A stretch of 64,000 nucleotides of DNA from Ferrimonas lipolytica (lineage in GTDB: Bacteria > Pseudomonadota > Gammaproteobacteria > Enterobacterales > Shewanellaceae), in assembly GCF_012295575.1 (NCBI RefSeq), contig NZ_CP051180.1, forward strand, positions 3,534,001-3,598,000, given 5' to 3'. The position numbers and the translations under genes are program-made. Below are positions 9,838-18,056 of the stretch, piece by piece. Every line of letters begins with the position of its first letter. Position 1 is the stretch's first letter. Under the pieces are notes generated by a model. The model was not told the DNA's origin. It worked only from the letters and a program-made list of their open reading frames with translations, and ran no database searches.

Positions 9838-9865
9838 AACGCTGGCCTAAGTCAGCGTTTTTTGT
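9838..9865. terminator. Bidirectional terminator between CBS gene and second LysR gene
   Basis: Stem AACGCTG / CAGCGTT (9838-9844 and 9853-9859), T-rich on its right side and A-rich on its left side, so it can stop transcription of both convergent genes. Confidence 0.8.
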
Positions 9866-9867
9866 TT

Positions 9868-10782
9868 TTAACTATTTACCGGTTCGATCTGCATCGACTT
9901 AATCCATCGCAGCGATTCCGATTTAATGCAGTCTCGTAGTGGGTTATCGATAGCATCGGCGCGCCAAATAAAGGTCATTGACCGTCTCATGTTTAGCGCC
10001 GGTACCTTTAACTCAATCAGGTTTCCATTCTCAATCGCGTGCTTTACATCGAAGTAAGGCAAGCACGACAGGTAGGTGCCACTGGCTACCAAGCTTTTAA
10101 TCACTCTTATCTGTTCAAATTCTCGGCGTACATTAAGTTGATCGAGATGGCCCTCAATCGCCTCTTCAAATATCGCACGGATTCCAGAGCCCTGTTCCCG
10201 TAGGACCCATTCTGCTTGCTCCAGCTGACTTAAGCTAACGCGTTTAAAGCGGGCATAAGGGTGGTTTTTGCTGGCAACAATCATCAAGTGATCCCGACAC
10301 CAGATCTGTTGGGCTATCTGGCTGTCGTCGCAATTGCCTTCGATGACCCCGAGGTCATATTGATAGTTGCGGATTCCCTCTATCACCTGCTCTGAATTCT
10401 TCACCGACAAGGCGATGCGTAGTTGAGGGTAATCAGCATCAATATTTTTGATAACAGATGGGAAAATATGCTCGGCAGCGGTTTGGCTTACCGCCACGCG
10501 AATGTCGCCATTGAGGATCTGTTGTTCCGCAAAGCTGGCTTCAATCTGATTGATATCATGCAATATGGTTTTGCATTTAGGTCGCAACCAGTGGCCCCAA
10601 GTGGTTAGCGCCATGCGCTTACTTTTGCGCTCAAACAGCGGTTTACCAAGGCTTTTCTCTAACTGCATCAGTGCCATTGAGGTTGCAGATTGGGTTAGCG
10701 CGAGTTCGTCGGCGGCTTGGCTTACGTTGCCGGTTTTGGCAATCGCCTCGAATACAGCTAGCTGTTTGAATGAAAACGTCAT
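9868..10782 (-). CDS. LysR-family regulator, paralogue 2, divergent from focA-CBS
   Basis: This is a LysR regulator of about 304 residues with an N-terminal winged helix (FEAIAKTGNVSQAADELALT) and effector domain, closely similar to the regulator at 8139-9044. ATG at 10782 aligns with the start of that paralogue (TFSFKQL versus RFSLKQL); a GTG nine bases upstream is possible, and neither has a strong ribosome site. It is transcribed away from focA-CBS, whose control is its most likely job. If FocA moves formate, the effector may be formate or a related small acid, but nothing in the sequence shows this. Confidence 0.88.
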   Translation of the reverse strand: MTFSFKQLAVFEAIAKTGNVSQAADELALTQSATSMALMQLEKSLGKPLFERKSKRMALTTWGHWLRPKCKTILHDINQIEASFAEQQILNGDIRVAVSQTAAEHIFPSVIKNIDADYPQLRIALSVKNSEQVIEGIRNYQYDLGVIEGNCDDSQIAQQIWCRDHLMIVASKNHPYARFKRVSLSQLEQAEWVLREQGSGIRAIFEEAIEGHLDQLNVRREFEQIRVIKSLVASGTYLSCLPYFDVKHAIENGNLIELKVPALNMRRSMTFIWRADAIDNPLRDCIKSESLRWIKSMQIEPVNS

Positions 10783-10842
10783 GGGAGGCACTCGTCGATA
10801 TCAAGGAAGATTACTGTCAGTCATTATCCACCATCAATTCCC

Positions 10843-10874
10843 TTGATAGCTATCCTCAGCATTATCAATTTCAT
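10843..10874. promoter_or_regulatory. Candidate LysR operator, copy 2
   Basis: TTGAT (10843-10847), 16 bases, ATCAATTTCAT (10864-10874). It is identical in half sites and spacing to copy 1 at 9090-9121 and also shares a T-CA-CAT pattern just before the right half. Confidence 0.6.
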
Positions 10875-10961
10875 ATGTAAGTGCTTGCACGCGTAAGCTG
10901 CCGAGGTTTTTCACTGTTCAGTAATCCAATTCAATTGTGAATGTGTCACTCAGAGGTAGCC

Positions 10962-12398
10962 ATGTCTATACCCGCACTAGGGAAACCGGAACCAAGTCAG
11001 TTTTCTCCACCGCAAATGATGGAGCAGGCGGAGATATTTGCCATGAGCAAAACGTCAAAACCGACCGGGGTTGCGATGGGCTTGGCTATCATGGCAGGGA
11101 TATTCATCAGTTTGGCTTTTGTGTTTTACACCACAGTAACTACCGGTAACGCCAGTTTAGGTTGGGGTCTTAATCGCCTGATTGGTGGTTTGGCGTTTAG
11201 CTTGGGATTGATCTTGATTGTGGTCTGTGGCGGAGAGCTGTTCACCAGCACGGTACTGTCGTTAATTAACCGAGTTAATGGCCAGATCTCAACCAGTAAA
11301 CTGGTAAGTACTTGGGCCAAGGTTTTTGTCGGTAACTTTATAGGTGCCGCCTTTTTGGTAGCTTTGGTGATGGGCGCGCAGCTGTACGCCAATGGCGCTG
11401 GCCAGTGGGGGTTAAACGCGCTGAATATTGCCCAACACAAACTGCACCATTCACCGCTGCAAGCGTTTAGCTTGGGGGTGTTGTGTAACATGTTGGTGTG
11501 TTTGGCTATCTGGATGACCTTCAGCACCAAGAATATTGGCACCAAAGCGATGTTGATGATGATGCCGGTGGCGTTGTTCGTTAGCTCTGGTTTTGAACAC
11601 TGCATTGCTAACCTGTTTATGGTGCCACTGGGGATTGCGATTCAATCAACTGCTGGGCCGGAATTCTGGTTAACTTTGGGAGTTGATAGTAGCGTTTATG
11701 CCGACCTTACTTGGGGCCACTTTATCGTTAACAACCTGATTCCAGTAACCATCGGTAACATCGTTGGTGGCGCAGTGGTTGTTGGGTTAGGTTACCGCAC
11801 TATCTTCCGGACATTACCAAAAGCTACGGCAACCTCAACCGCCACCGTTATCGACTTCTCACAGAAATTCAGAGCTTTTGCCTTACCGCTAGGACAACGT
11901 CGGATCAGCGACATAATGGATGCTAAGCCGTTGCTACTGCGTGGCGATCAAACCGTTGCTGCCGCCTGCGCAGAATTGCAACGGCTGCAACTTGAGGGGG
12001 CCGTCGTGGTTGATGCTAACCTAGCTGTGATTGGCTATTTTTCCCACCACGACGTGATGGTGGATCTGTGGCGCAATAATTATCAACGTCGCGATGAGGG
12101 TCGGTTGGTACAGCATGTGATGTCTACCGAGGTAACCAGCATTAATGGTAATGAGATGGTGCTTACCGTCGCTGAGCAGATCTGCATTGCTCCACAGCAG
12201 CTGTATCCGGTGAATCAGCAAGGTGCTCTTATCAACCCTAACGGTAATAAGCAGGCACCACACCTTAGTCAGTATCAGGATTATCCGGTTGTAGTAAACC
12301 AACAGGTTGTTGGTCGCATCAGCCGTCTGCATATTGCCAGCGTGATGCAAACCCTGTTTGAAAATAACGAGACTCAGCGTTCGCTTGAATCTGCTTAA
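10962..12398 (+). CDS. FocA-type formate/nitrite transporter fused to a C-terminal CBS pair
   Basis: The 478-residue protein has an N-terminal FNT channel domain (about 20-285, six membrane helices). The family's central-gate His lies in SGFEHCIANLFMVPLG (His213). FNT proteins form pentamers that pass formate or related small anions across the inner membrane. After a linker rich in Ala and Thr, a CBS pair (about 313-470) closely resembles the free CBS protein at 9266-9808. Typical FocA proteins are about 285 residues and lack CBS domains, so the fusion suggests gating by a nucleotide. ATG 10962 is preferred over the in-frame ATG at 10941 because AGAGGT precedes it. The formate dehydrogenase at 48-53 kb gives it a plausible partner. 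Confidence 0.88.
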   Translation: MSIPALGKPEPSQFSPPQMMEQAEIFAMSKTSKPTGVAMGLAIMAGIFISLAFVFYTTVTTGNASLGWGLNRLIGGLAFSLGLILIVVCGGELFTSTVLSLINRVNGQISTSKLVSTWAKVFVGNFIGAAFLVALVMGAQLYANGAGQWGLNALNIAQHKLHHSPLQAFSLGVLCNMLVCLAIWMTFSTKNIGTKAMLMMMPVALFVSSGFEHCIANLFMVPLGIAIQSTAGPEFWLTLGVDSSVYADLTWGHFIVNNLIPVTIGNIVGGAVVVGLGYRTIFRTLPKATATSTATVIDFSQKFRAFALPLGQRRISDIMDAKPLLLRGDQTVAAACAELQRLQLEGAVVVDANLAVIGYFSHHDVMVDLWRNNYQRRDEGRLVQHVMSTEVTSINGNEMVLTVAEQICIAPQQLYPVNQQGALINPNGNKQAPHLSQYQDYPVVVNQQVVGRISRLHIASVMQTLFENNETQRSLESA

Positions 12399-12544
12399 CA
12401 GGACGCTTAGATTGGTGATAGTCACCGATGTAATTGGCTACTATTGTGCTCCATCGTTTTTGGTCGCGACGAGCGGCGAAGACTTTGGAGCAACATCAAT
12501 AACGGAGTATGATGCCCAACGCCGAACAAAAATAAGGATATTAA

Positions 12545-15034
12545 GTGGCTTCAGACCATCGTATAAGCAAATATTTGTCGCCAAAGCTTTCGCTATTGGT
12601 GTGCTTGCCGTTGGCTTTGATGCTGTGTCTATCTGCACTGGTGTTGGTTGATTTTCTCCAAGGCCGAGACATGATGCGCAACCACCTGCATCAGGCTCAG
12701 CAGCGATTGCTGTTACAGCAGGCTCGGCAGATTGAACAGTTGTTGGCGGCATCGGGAACCGCACGGATCCGCGATGTTGCCGAGCAGAGTTTATTGTCGT
12801 GGTCGCAAGATAAGGAGTTGCTCGAAGCGGCGATTATCGACCGCGAACAACGGATCTACCTTGGCTCTAGTTCGGCTTGGCGCGGCGGCCAAGCGCAAAA
12901 CCTCTTGGATGGGTTTGAATCAGAGCTGGCGCGACAGTCGCTGCTCAGTGGCCACTACGTGATTGAATCAAAACCTGAGCGCGCCAGCGTGCAGATCTAT
13001 TACCCCTTGCAGCAATTAAAACTTCACCTTGAACCACGATTAATCTATCTAGAACAAGATCTCACTGGCCTCAATAGCATCAGTAAGCATCTGTTTATCG
13101 AACGACTGGTTAAGTTGTGGAGCATAGGCTTGGTGTTGGTTGGCGGCATGGTGTGGCTAAGCTATCGCACCATCATCGTGCCACTTAAACAAATAACCGA
13201 AGCCTCTCGTCGTCTTGGTGAAGCGGATCTACCGCCGCCACAGTTGGGGCCGATTGCCGAACTGCACAAGTTTTGGCATCAGCTGTATAAGTCCAACAAT
13301 CGCGTGCGTAAAGGCTATTTGCAGCTGGTAACCAGTGAGCAACGATGGTTGTATGCCATTGAAGGGATGAAGGTAGGGGTGTGGGATTGGCATGTTCGTG
13401 ATGGCCATGTTTACCTGTCACACCACTGGAAGGCGATGCTTGGTTACCGCGATGATGAACTGTCATCCAGCTATGACGCTTGGGAGCAACGGATCCACCC
13501 AGAAGACAAAGACCGCACCTTAGCTTTGCTAAAACAACATCTGGATGGACAGTCCGGCATCATGGAGAGCGTGATCCGTCTCCGCCATCGTGATGGTCAC
13601 TATATCTGGGTTATGGATCGCGGCATGGTGGTTGATTGGGATAGCTCCGGCAAAGCCAGTCGCATGGTTGGCAGCCATGTTGATATCACCGATGAGATGA
13701 ATCGTAAGTTACAGGGTGCCGATGATGATCAGGCGGTGGCACGATTAGGGTTGGTTAATAGCCTCATTCCACTGGTTCGAACCGACGATGGGGTTGGTTA
13801 TAGTGCTTTATTCTTCCTCGATATTGATGACTTTAAGCTGGTTAATGACAGCTTCAGCCACCTTGATGGCGATCAGTTGCTAAAGCAGGTACTGGTTCGG
13901 ATCAAGAAACGTTTTGGTCACGCCAGTTTAATCCATCGCCTTCATGGCGATGAGTTTGTGGTGTTGATTGGCGGCATCGATCCACACCAGCAACCGGTGG
14001 TCGCACAGGTAAACCTATTTGCTGAGCAGTTGATGAAGTGTTTTGAGCGACCGTGGGTCGTTAACGGCACCCAAGTTTATCTTGGTACCTGCATCGGCAT
14101 CAGCGTGTTTCAACCAAGCTCCAAGCTCGATCCCGAGGTGCTGCTGTCTCAGGCGGAGTTAGCGGTATACCAATGTAAAGAACTGGGTCGAGGCAGCTAT
14201 CGTTTGTTTTCCAATGAGGTGCAACAAAAGACGCGCCAGCGTTATTGGTTGCGTGACTCCCTTAGCCGTGGCTTAGCACAAGGTGAGTTAAATATGCACT
14301 ACCAGCCTGTGCTCGATAGCAGTGGTGAACTGCATGCGGCTGAGGCATTGATCCGTTGGTACCACCCTGAGCGCGGTGAGATCCCCCCAGGGCAGTTCTT
14401 ACCGGTGGCTGAGCGCTACGGTTTAGCTGAGGCGCTGGCGGAGTTGCAACTGGCTACCGCCTGTCGTGATTTGGCGGTGTTGCGTCGTTATGGTTTGGAT
14501 GAGGTGATGTTGAATGTCAGCTTACGCCAGTTGTCATGGCCGCAGTTTGTATCTCGACTTGAATACCATTTAGAACTGCAAGGGCTGGCGCCACAAATGC
14601 TGGTACTGGAGATTTCTGAGTACTATTTGCCGCAACTGACACCAGAAACTATTTCAGTGTTGGAGAAGATCAAGGCATTGAATGTGCGCATTGCCATTGA
14701 TCACTTTGGAGCCGGTTATTTGATGCTATCGCAGTTACAACAGTTACCAATAAGTCAGATTAAACTGGATGCCCGCTATCTGCGTCACCAAGGCGACAGC
14801 AGCAGCGAAGCACTGCTACTGGCGCAAGCTAATGTTGCCAAAACCTTATCGCTGGAATGGATGGCCAGTGGTGTTGATGAAGAGTCTTGCTACCAGATGC
14901 TACGCCAACATGGTTGCCAACGCTTTCAAGGGCATCTGCTTAGCGCTCCTCGCTCACTGGATGAGTTGCTGGTGCTGTTGCGTCATCGAGGTCGTGCAGG
15001 GGCTGGGGCGCAAACCACTCCAACAACCGATTAA
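12545..15034 (+). CDS. Membrane sensor with PAS, GGDEF and EAL domains, both output domains altered
   Basis: The 829-residue protein has membrane segments at about 15-37 and 191-210 flanking a periplasmic domain. A HAMP-like linker, a PAS fold (about 260-390), a GGDEF domain (about 410-555) and an EAL domain (about 575-815) follow. GGDEF domains make cyclic di-GMP and EAL domains degrade it. Here the GGDEF motif reads HGDEF (467-471). The EAL motif is kept (600-602) but the metal-binding DDFG loop reads DHFG (719-722), so phosphodiesterase activity is doubtful. The start is GTG after AAGGAT. Its last 95 bases overlap, tail to tail, the 3' end of the hydrolase gene on the other strand. A signal-sensing or c-di-GMP-binding role is inferred. 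Confidence 0.88.
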   Translation: MASDHRISKYLSPKLSLLVCLPLALMLCLSALVLVDFLQGRDMMRNHLHQAQQRLLLQQARQIEQLLAASGTARIRDVAEQSLLSWSQDKELLEAAIIDREQRIYLGSSSAWRGGQAQNLLDGFESELARQSLLSGHYVIESKPERASVQIYYPLQQLKLHLEPRLIYLEQDLTGLNSISKHLFIERLVKLWSIGLVLVGGMVWLSYRTIIVPLKQITEASRRLGEADLPPPQLGPIAELHKFWHQLYKSNNRVRKGYLQLVTSEQRWLYAIEGMKVGVWDWHVRDGHVYLSHHWKAMLGYRDDELSSSYDAWEQRIHPEDKDRTLALLKQHLDGQSGIMESVIRLRHRDGHYIWVMDRGMVVDWDSSGKASRMVGSHVDITDEMNRKLQGADDDQAVARLGLVNSLIPLVRTDDGVGYSALFFLDIDDFKLVNDSFSHLDGDQLLKQVLVRIKKRFGHASLIHRLHGDEFVVLIGGIDPHQQPVVAQVNLFAEQLMKCFERPWVVNGTQVYLGTCIGISVFQPSSKLDPEVLLSQAELAVYQCKELGRGSYRLFSNEVQQKTRQRYWLRDSLSRGLAQGELNMHYQPVLDSSGELHAAEALIRWYHPERGEIPPGQFLPVAERYGLAEALAELQLATACRDLAVLRRYGLDEVMLNVSLRQLSWPQFVSRLEYHLELQGLAPQMLVLEISEYYLPQLTPETISVLEKIKALNVRIAIDHFGAGYLMLSQLQQLPISQIKLDARYLRHQGDSSSEALLLAQANVAKTLSLEWMASGVDEESCYQMLRQHGCQRFQGHLLSAPRSLDELLVLLRHRGRAGAGAQTTPTTD

Positions 15035-15905
15035 GTAGTGGCTGACGATAGTCGTCACTCTCCATCAATAGCTCATGCATGGCATCATCAATGCAGATAA
15101 GTTCATGTTGACCACGCTGTGCAAAGAGCCTAGCCGCCTTGTTATTTACCACTGTATCGGCACCGGCAATCGCCACTACCGTCGGAGTTTCTATTTGAAT
15201 TTGAGGCCATTGCTGCTCAAGCGCTAACGCTTGCCGGATCCACTGTACACTTGGTGCCCCCAATTGCAGCTCAGGCCTATCTTGGTAAAGCTGTCGAAAT
15301 GCACGGTATTGGTTTTCGTCATGGGTGTTGTCATTGTCAGCAAAGGGGATGGCTCGGTAGTTATGGCCACCAACGGCATACCCTTCCGGCCTGAGCTGAT
15401 GCAACACGCTTAGTAGTGGTGAAATCACCCAACTTGGCGCCGGTAGTTGTACCCCAAACATTGGCGACGACAATAGTGCCTTATCGAAGTGGTGCGGGTA
15501 TTGATGCAGATATAATGCGGCAATGGCGCCACCCATCGAGTGCGCTAGTAAGTAGCGTTGGGCCGGTTTGTCTGGAGTAACGCGTTCGCGGACGAACTTA
15601 ACCATATCCGCCACGTAATCACGGAAATGATGTACATGGCCAATGTGCCGGTTGGTAAGCATCCGCTCTGATAACCCTTGGCCGCGATGATCCCACAAAT
15701 AGAGGCTATAGCCTTGGTCATATAACCACTGCACCAATGGCCAGTACTTCATGTAGCTTTCAATACGGCCACTGCACAATACGATAGCTCCACGGCTTTG
15801 GGGCGCGCGCACAATGCAGTAGCGGATGTTTACCCCTTTTACGCCAGCAAAGTTGCCATGCTCAGCCTGTTGCCAGAGCTCGGTAACAGTAACGCTATCG
15901 GTCAT
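14940..15905 (-). CDS. Alpha/beta hydrolase, lysophospholipase (PldB-like)
   Basis: The 321-residue protein is a serine hydrolase of the lysophospholipase L2/monoglyceride lipase group. The nucleophile elbow is AHSMGG, the acid is probably the Asp of AGADTVV and the His lies in DDAMHELLME. LWDHRGQGLSERM is typical of this subfamily. There is no signal peptide, so it should act at the inner face of the membrane or in the cytoplasm. The start overlaps the stop of the DUF1244 gene by four bases, so the two are probably co-translated. The C-terminal 31 codons overlap the end of the convergent GGDEF-EAL gene. The actual lipid substrate is not known. Confidence 0.87.
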   Translation of the reverse strand: MTDSVTVTELWQQAEHGNFAGVKGVNIRYCIVRAPQSRGAIVLCSGRIESYMKYWPLVQWLYDQGYSLYLWDHRGQGLSERMLTNRHIGHVHHFRDYVADMVKFVRERVTPDKPAQRYLLAHSMGGAIAALYLHQYPHHFDKALLSSPMFGVQLPAPSWVISPLLSVLHQLRPEGYAVGGHNYRAIPFADNDNTHDENQYRAFRQLYQDRPELQLGAPSVQWIRQALALEQQWPQIQIETPTVVAIAGADTVVNNKAARLFAQRGQHELICIDDAMHELLMESDDYRQPLLNRLLEWFAPQPLHDLDDATAPATHPVSEER

Positions 15906-16198
15906 GTGGTTAGGTTATGCTGACGGGCGTTGTAAGCTGTCAGTTGCTCATCGGTCGCCTTAGGTTGGTGGTTGGCCTTCCATTCGCTGTAAGGCATACC
16001 ATAGATGGCTTCACGGGCATCATCATCGCTTACGTCTAGGCCGTGATCGTCGGCAGCGGCTTTGTACCATTTAGATAGGCAGTTACGGCAAAAGCCGGAC
16101 AAAATCATCAAATCGATATTTTGCACATCTTTGTTGGCATCGAGGTGAGCCAACAAACGGCGTAATACCGCCGCTTCTACTTCGGTTTTTTTATCCAT
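15902..16198 (-). CDS. DUF1244 family protein
   Basis: This small 98-residue cytoplasmic protein has the conserved family block ILSGFCRNCLSKWYKAAA followed by EAIYGMPYSEWK. The two Cys in FCRNC could bind a metal, but this is not shown. No function is known for DUF1244. ATG at 16198 is chosen because AAGGAG lies seven bases upstream; an in-frame GTG at 16228 has no such site. The ribosome site lies in the last codons of the preceding DUF885 gene, and the gene overlaps the hydrolase gene by four bases, so all three form an operon. Confidence 0.9.
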   Translation of the reverse strand: MDKKTEVEAAVLRRLLAHLDANKDVQNIDLMILSGFCRNCLSKWYKAAADDHGLDVSDDDAREAIYGMPYSEWKANHQPKATDEQLTAYNARQHNLTT

Positions 16199-16200
16199 GG

Positions 16201-17934
16201 TTATGCTCCTTGCCGCGCGGCTATCCACGCATTAATTTGTTGTTCTAGTTGAGTCATTGGTAGTGATCCACCTTTGAGTATCTGATCATGAAACTGGCGG
16301 ATGTCGAAATCCTCGCCAAGCTGTTGTTCTGCATGGTGACGTAAACGCCATAGAGTCAATTCGCCAATTTTGTATGAAAGGGCCTGCCCAGGCCAACCAA
16401 TGTAGCGGTCGACTTCGGTGGTGACGTTGTGTAGTGACAATGCAGTGTTGCTGGCTAGATAGTCGATGGCTTGTTGACGGCTCCACCCTTGCGCGTGCAT
16501 ACCGGTATCAACCACCAAACGGCAGGCCCGCCACATTTCATAGGTTAAACGTCCAAAATTGCTGTAGGGATCGCGGTAGAACCCCCCTTCTAGTCCTAGT
16601 TTTTCCGAATATAAACCCCAACCCTCACCAAAGGCACTGATGTAGTAGTTACGGCGTAGTGGATGCAACGCTAACTCTGAGGCAAGGGAGATCTGCAGAT
16701 GGTGGCCAGGAACCGCTTCATGCAGAGTTAGTGCTTCCATCTCGTACAGTGGTCGCTTATCCAGAGCATAGGTATTGACCCAATAGTATCCTGGTTGGTC
16801 ATTACCGCTGGAACCTGAATAGCGGCCAGTGGTGTACTTAGGGGCTATCTCGGTTGGTACAGCTTTCACCCCATAGGGAGTGCGGGGGAGTGTAGCGAAG
16901 AACTTTGGTAGCATCGCATCGGCTTGCTTGGACAGGTGGGCGGCGTAATACAGCAGTTCATTGGCCGTTTGTGGATAGAAGCGTGGGTCGGTGCGTAGGT
17001 AAGTTAGAAACTCAGCGAAGCTGCCATGAAAATCCAACTCCTCAATGACCGCCGCCATTTCGCTGCGGATCCGTGCTACCTCGGTAAGTCCAAGTTGATG
17101 CACCTGCTCGGCGGTCATATTTAAAGTGGTGAAGTGGCGGACGCGATTGGCGTAATAGTCGTTGCCATCTACTAATGCACTGGCGGCAATGCTGCTTCTT
17201 GCTGCAGGGTAGTAGTGGTTTTGATAGAACGCTGCAAAGCGCTGATAACTTGGCACGACCTTGGTGGTTACTGCATCTAAGCCTCGTTGCTGCCATTGAC
17301 TGCGATTGGGGAAGTCGTCGCTGAGGTTGGCAAATGGTTGATAGTAGATGTTGTCTACCGGGGCCGTAATAAATGCATCGATACTCTGCTCAAACCCTAT
17401 TAGTACCGCCTTAGGCACCGTGTTGCCACTGTTGATCCCTTGCTGTAGCCAGTGGGTTTGCTCTGTGAAATAGCGTGGTATTTGCTCTAAACGAGCAAGA
17501 TAAGCTGCCGCTTGGGTTTCATTTTTCAGCTGCTGACCTCGCGCCATTTGCGCTAGGTAGGTATGAAAGCCACCCTCGGCAGAGATTGGTCGATAGTGTT
17601 CATGATAGCGATAACTATCGACGCCATTTTGCAGCTGATGTTTAACGATGGCGAGATTGGCTTGTTGCTCCAAGTTGAGCTGGGCAACATCAATGGCGTT
17701 GGCTTGGTCGAGCAGTAGCTGTTGCTTAGTGGCGATGGCGCTAAGGTTTTCCGGGCTGAGATTCGCCAATTGACTGGCAGCTGCGACATTACCATATCGC
17801 TGTGCCAGCGTCGGTTGGCTAGCTAGCTGTAGCTGCCAGCTATCATCCAATAGTTGTTCAACTTGATATTGAGGTGCGGGGGAATTAGCACAGCTGCAAA
17901 GCAGTGCGGTTAGCAGTAGTAGCGCGACTCTCAT
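16201..17934 (-). CDS. DUF885 family lipoprotein, putative metallopeptidase
   Basis: The 577-residue product starts with a signal ending in the lipobox LLCSC, so it is probably a membrane lipoprotein facing the periplasm. The DUF885 core contains LHEAVPGHHLQ and later EGWGLYSEKLG, which resemble the zinc site of M3/M32-type metallopeptidases (HExxxGH with a downstream Glu). Peptidase activity is therefore likely but unproven. ATG 17934 follows AAGGA; an upstream in-frame start at 18006 would hide the lipobox inside the protein. It heads an operon with the DUF1244 and hydrolase genes. Confidence 0.87.
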   Translation of the reverse strand: MRVALLLLTALLCSCANSPAPQYQVEQLLDDSWQLQLASQPTLAQRYGNVAAASQLANLSPENLSAIATKQQLLLDQANAIDVAQLNLEQQANLAIVKHQLQNGVDSYRYHEHYRPISAEGGFHTYLAQMARGQQLKNETQAAAYLARLEQIPRYFTEQTHWLQQGINSGNTVPKAVLIGFEQSIDAFITAPVDNIYYQPFANLSDDFPNRSQWQQRGLDAVTTKVVPSYQRFAAFYQNHYYPAARSSIAASALVDGNDYYANRVRHFTTLNMTAEQVHQLGLTEVARIRSEMAAVIEELDFHGSFAEFLTYLRTDPRFYPQTANELLYYAAHLSKQADAMLPKFFATLPRTPYGVKAVPTEIAPKYTTGRYSGSSGNDQPGYYWVNTYALDKRPLYEMEALTLHEAVPGHHLQISLASELALHPLRRNYYISAFGEGWGLYSEKLGLEGGFYRDPYSNFGRLTYEMWRACRLVVDTGMHAQGWSRQQAIDYLASNTALSLHNVTTEVDRYIGWPGQALSYKIGELTLWRLRHHAEQQLGEDFDIRQFHDQILKGGSLPMTQLEQQINAWIAARQGA

Positions 17935-18001
17935 CAACCTGTTCCTTAGGTTTGGTACGGTAGTCCTAGTTACTGCTAGTGTACGAGAGGCTATCGCTGA
18001 A

Positions 18002-18030
18002 CACAAAAACGGCGCCCAAGGGGCGCCGTT
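18002..18030 (-). terminator. Terminator after hemN
   Basis: Stem AACGGCGCCC / GGGCGCCGTT (18008-18030), followed on the minus strand by a T run. It lies 27 bases after the hemN stop. Confidence 0.85.
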
Positions 18031-18056
18031 GTTATCGCAATGTTTAGTGCGAGCGT

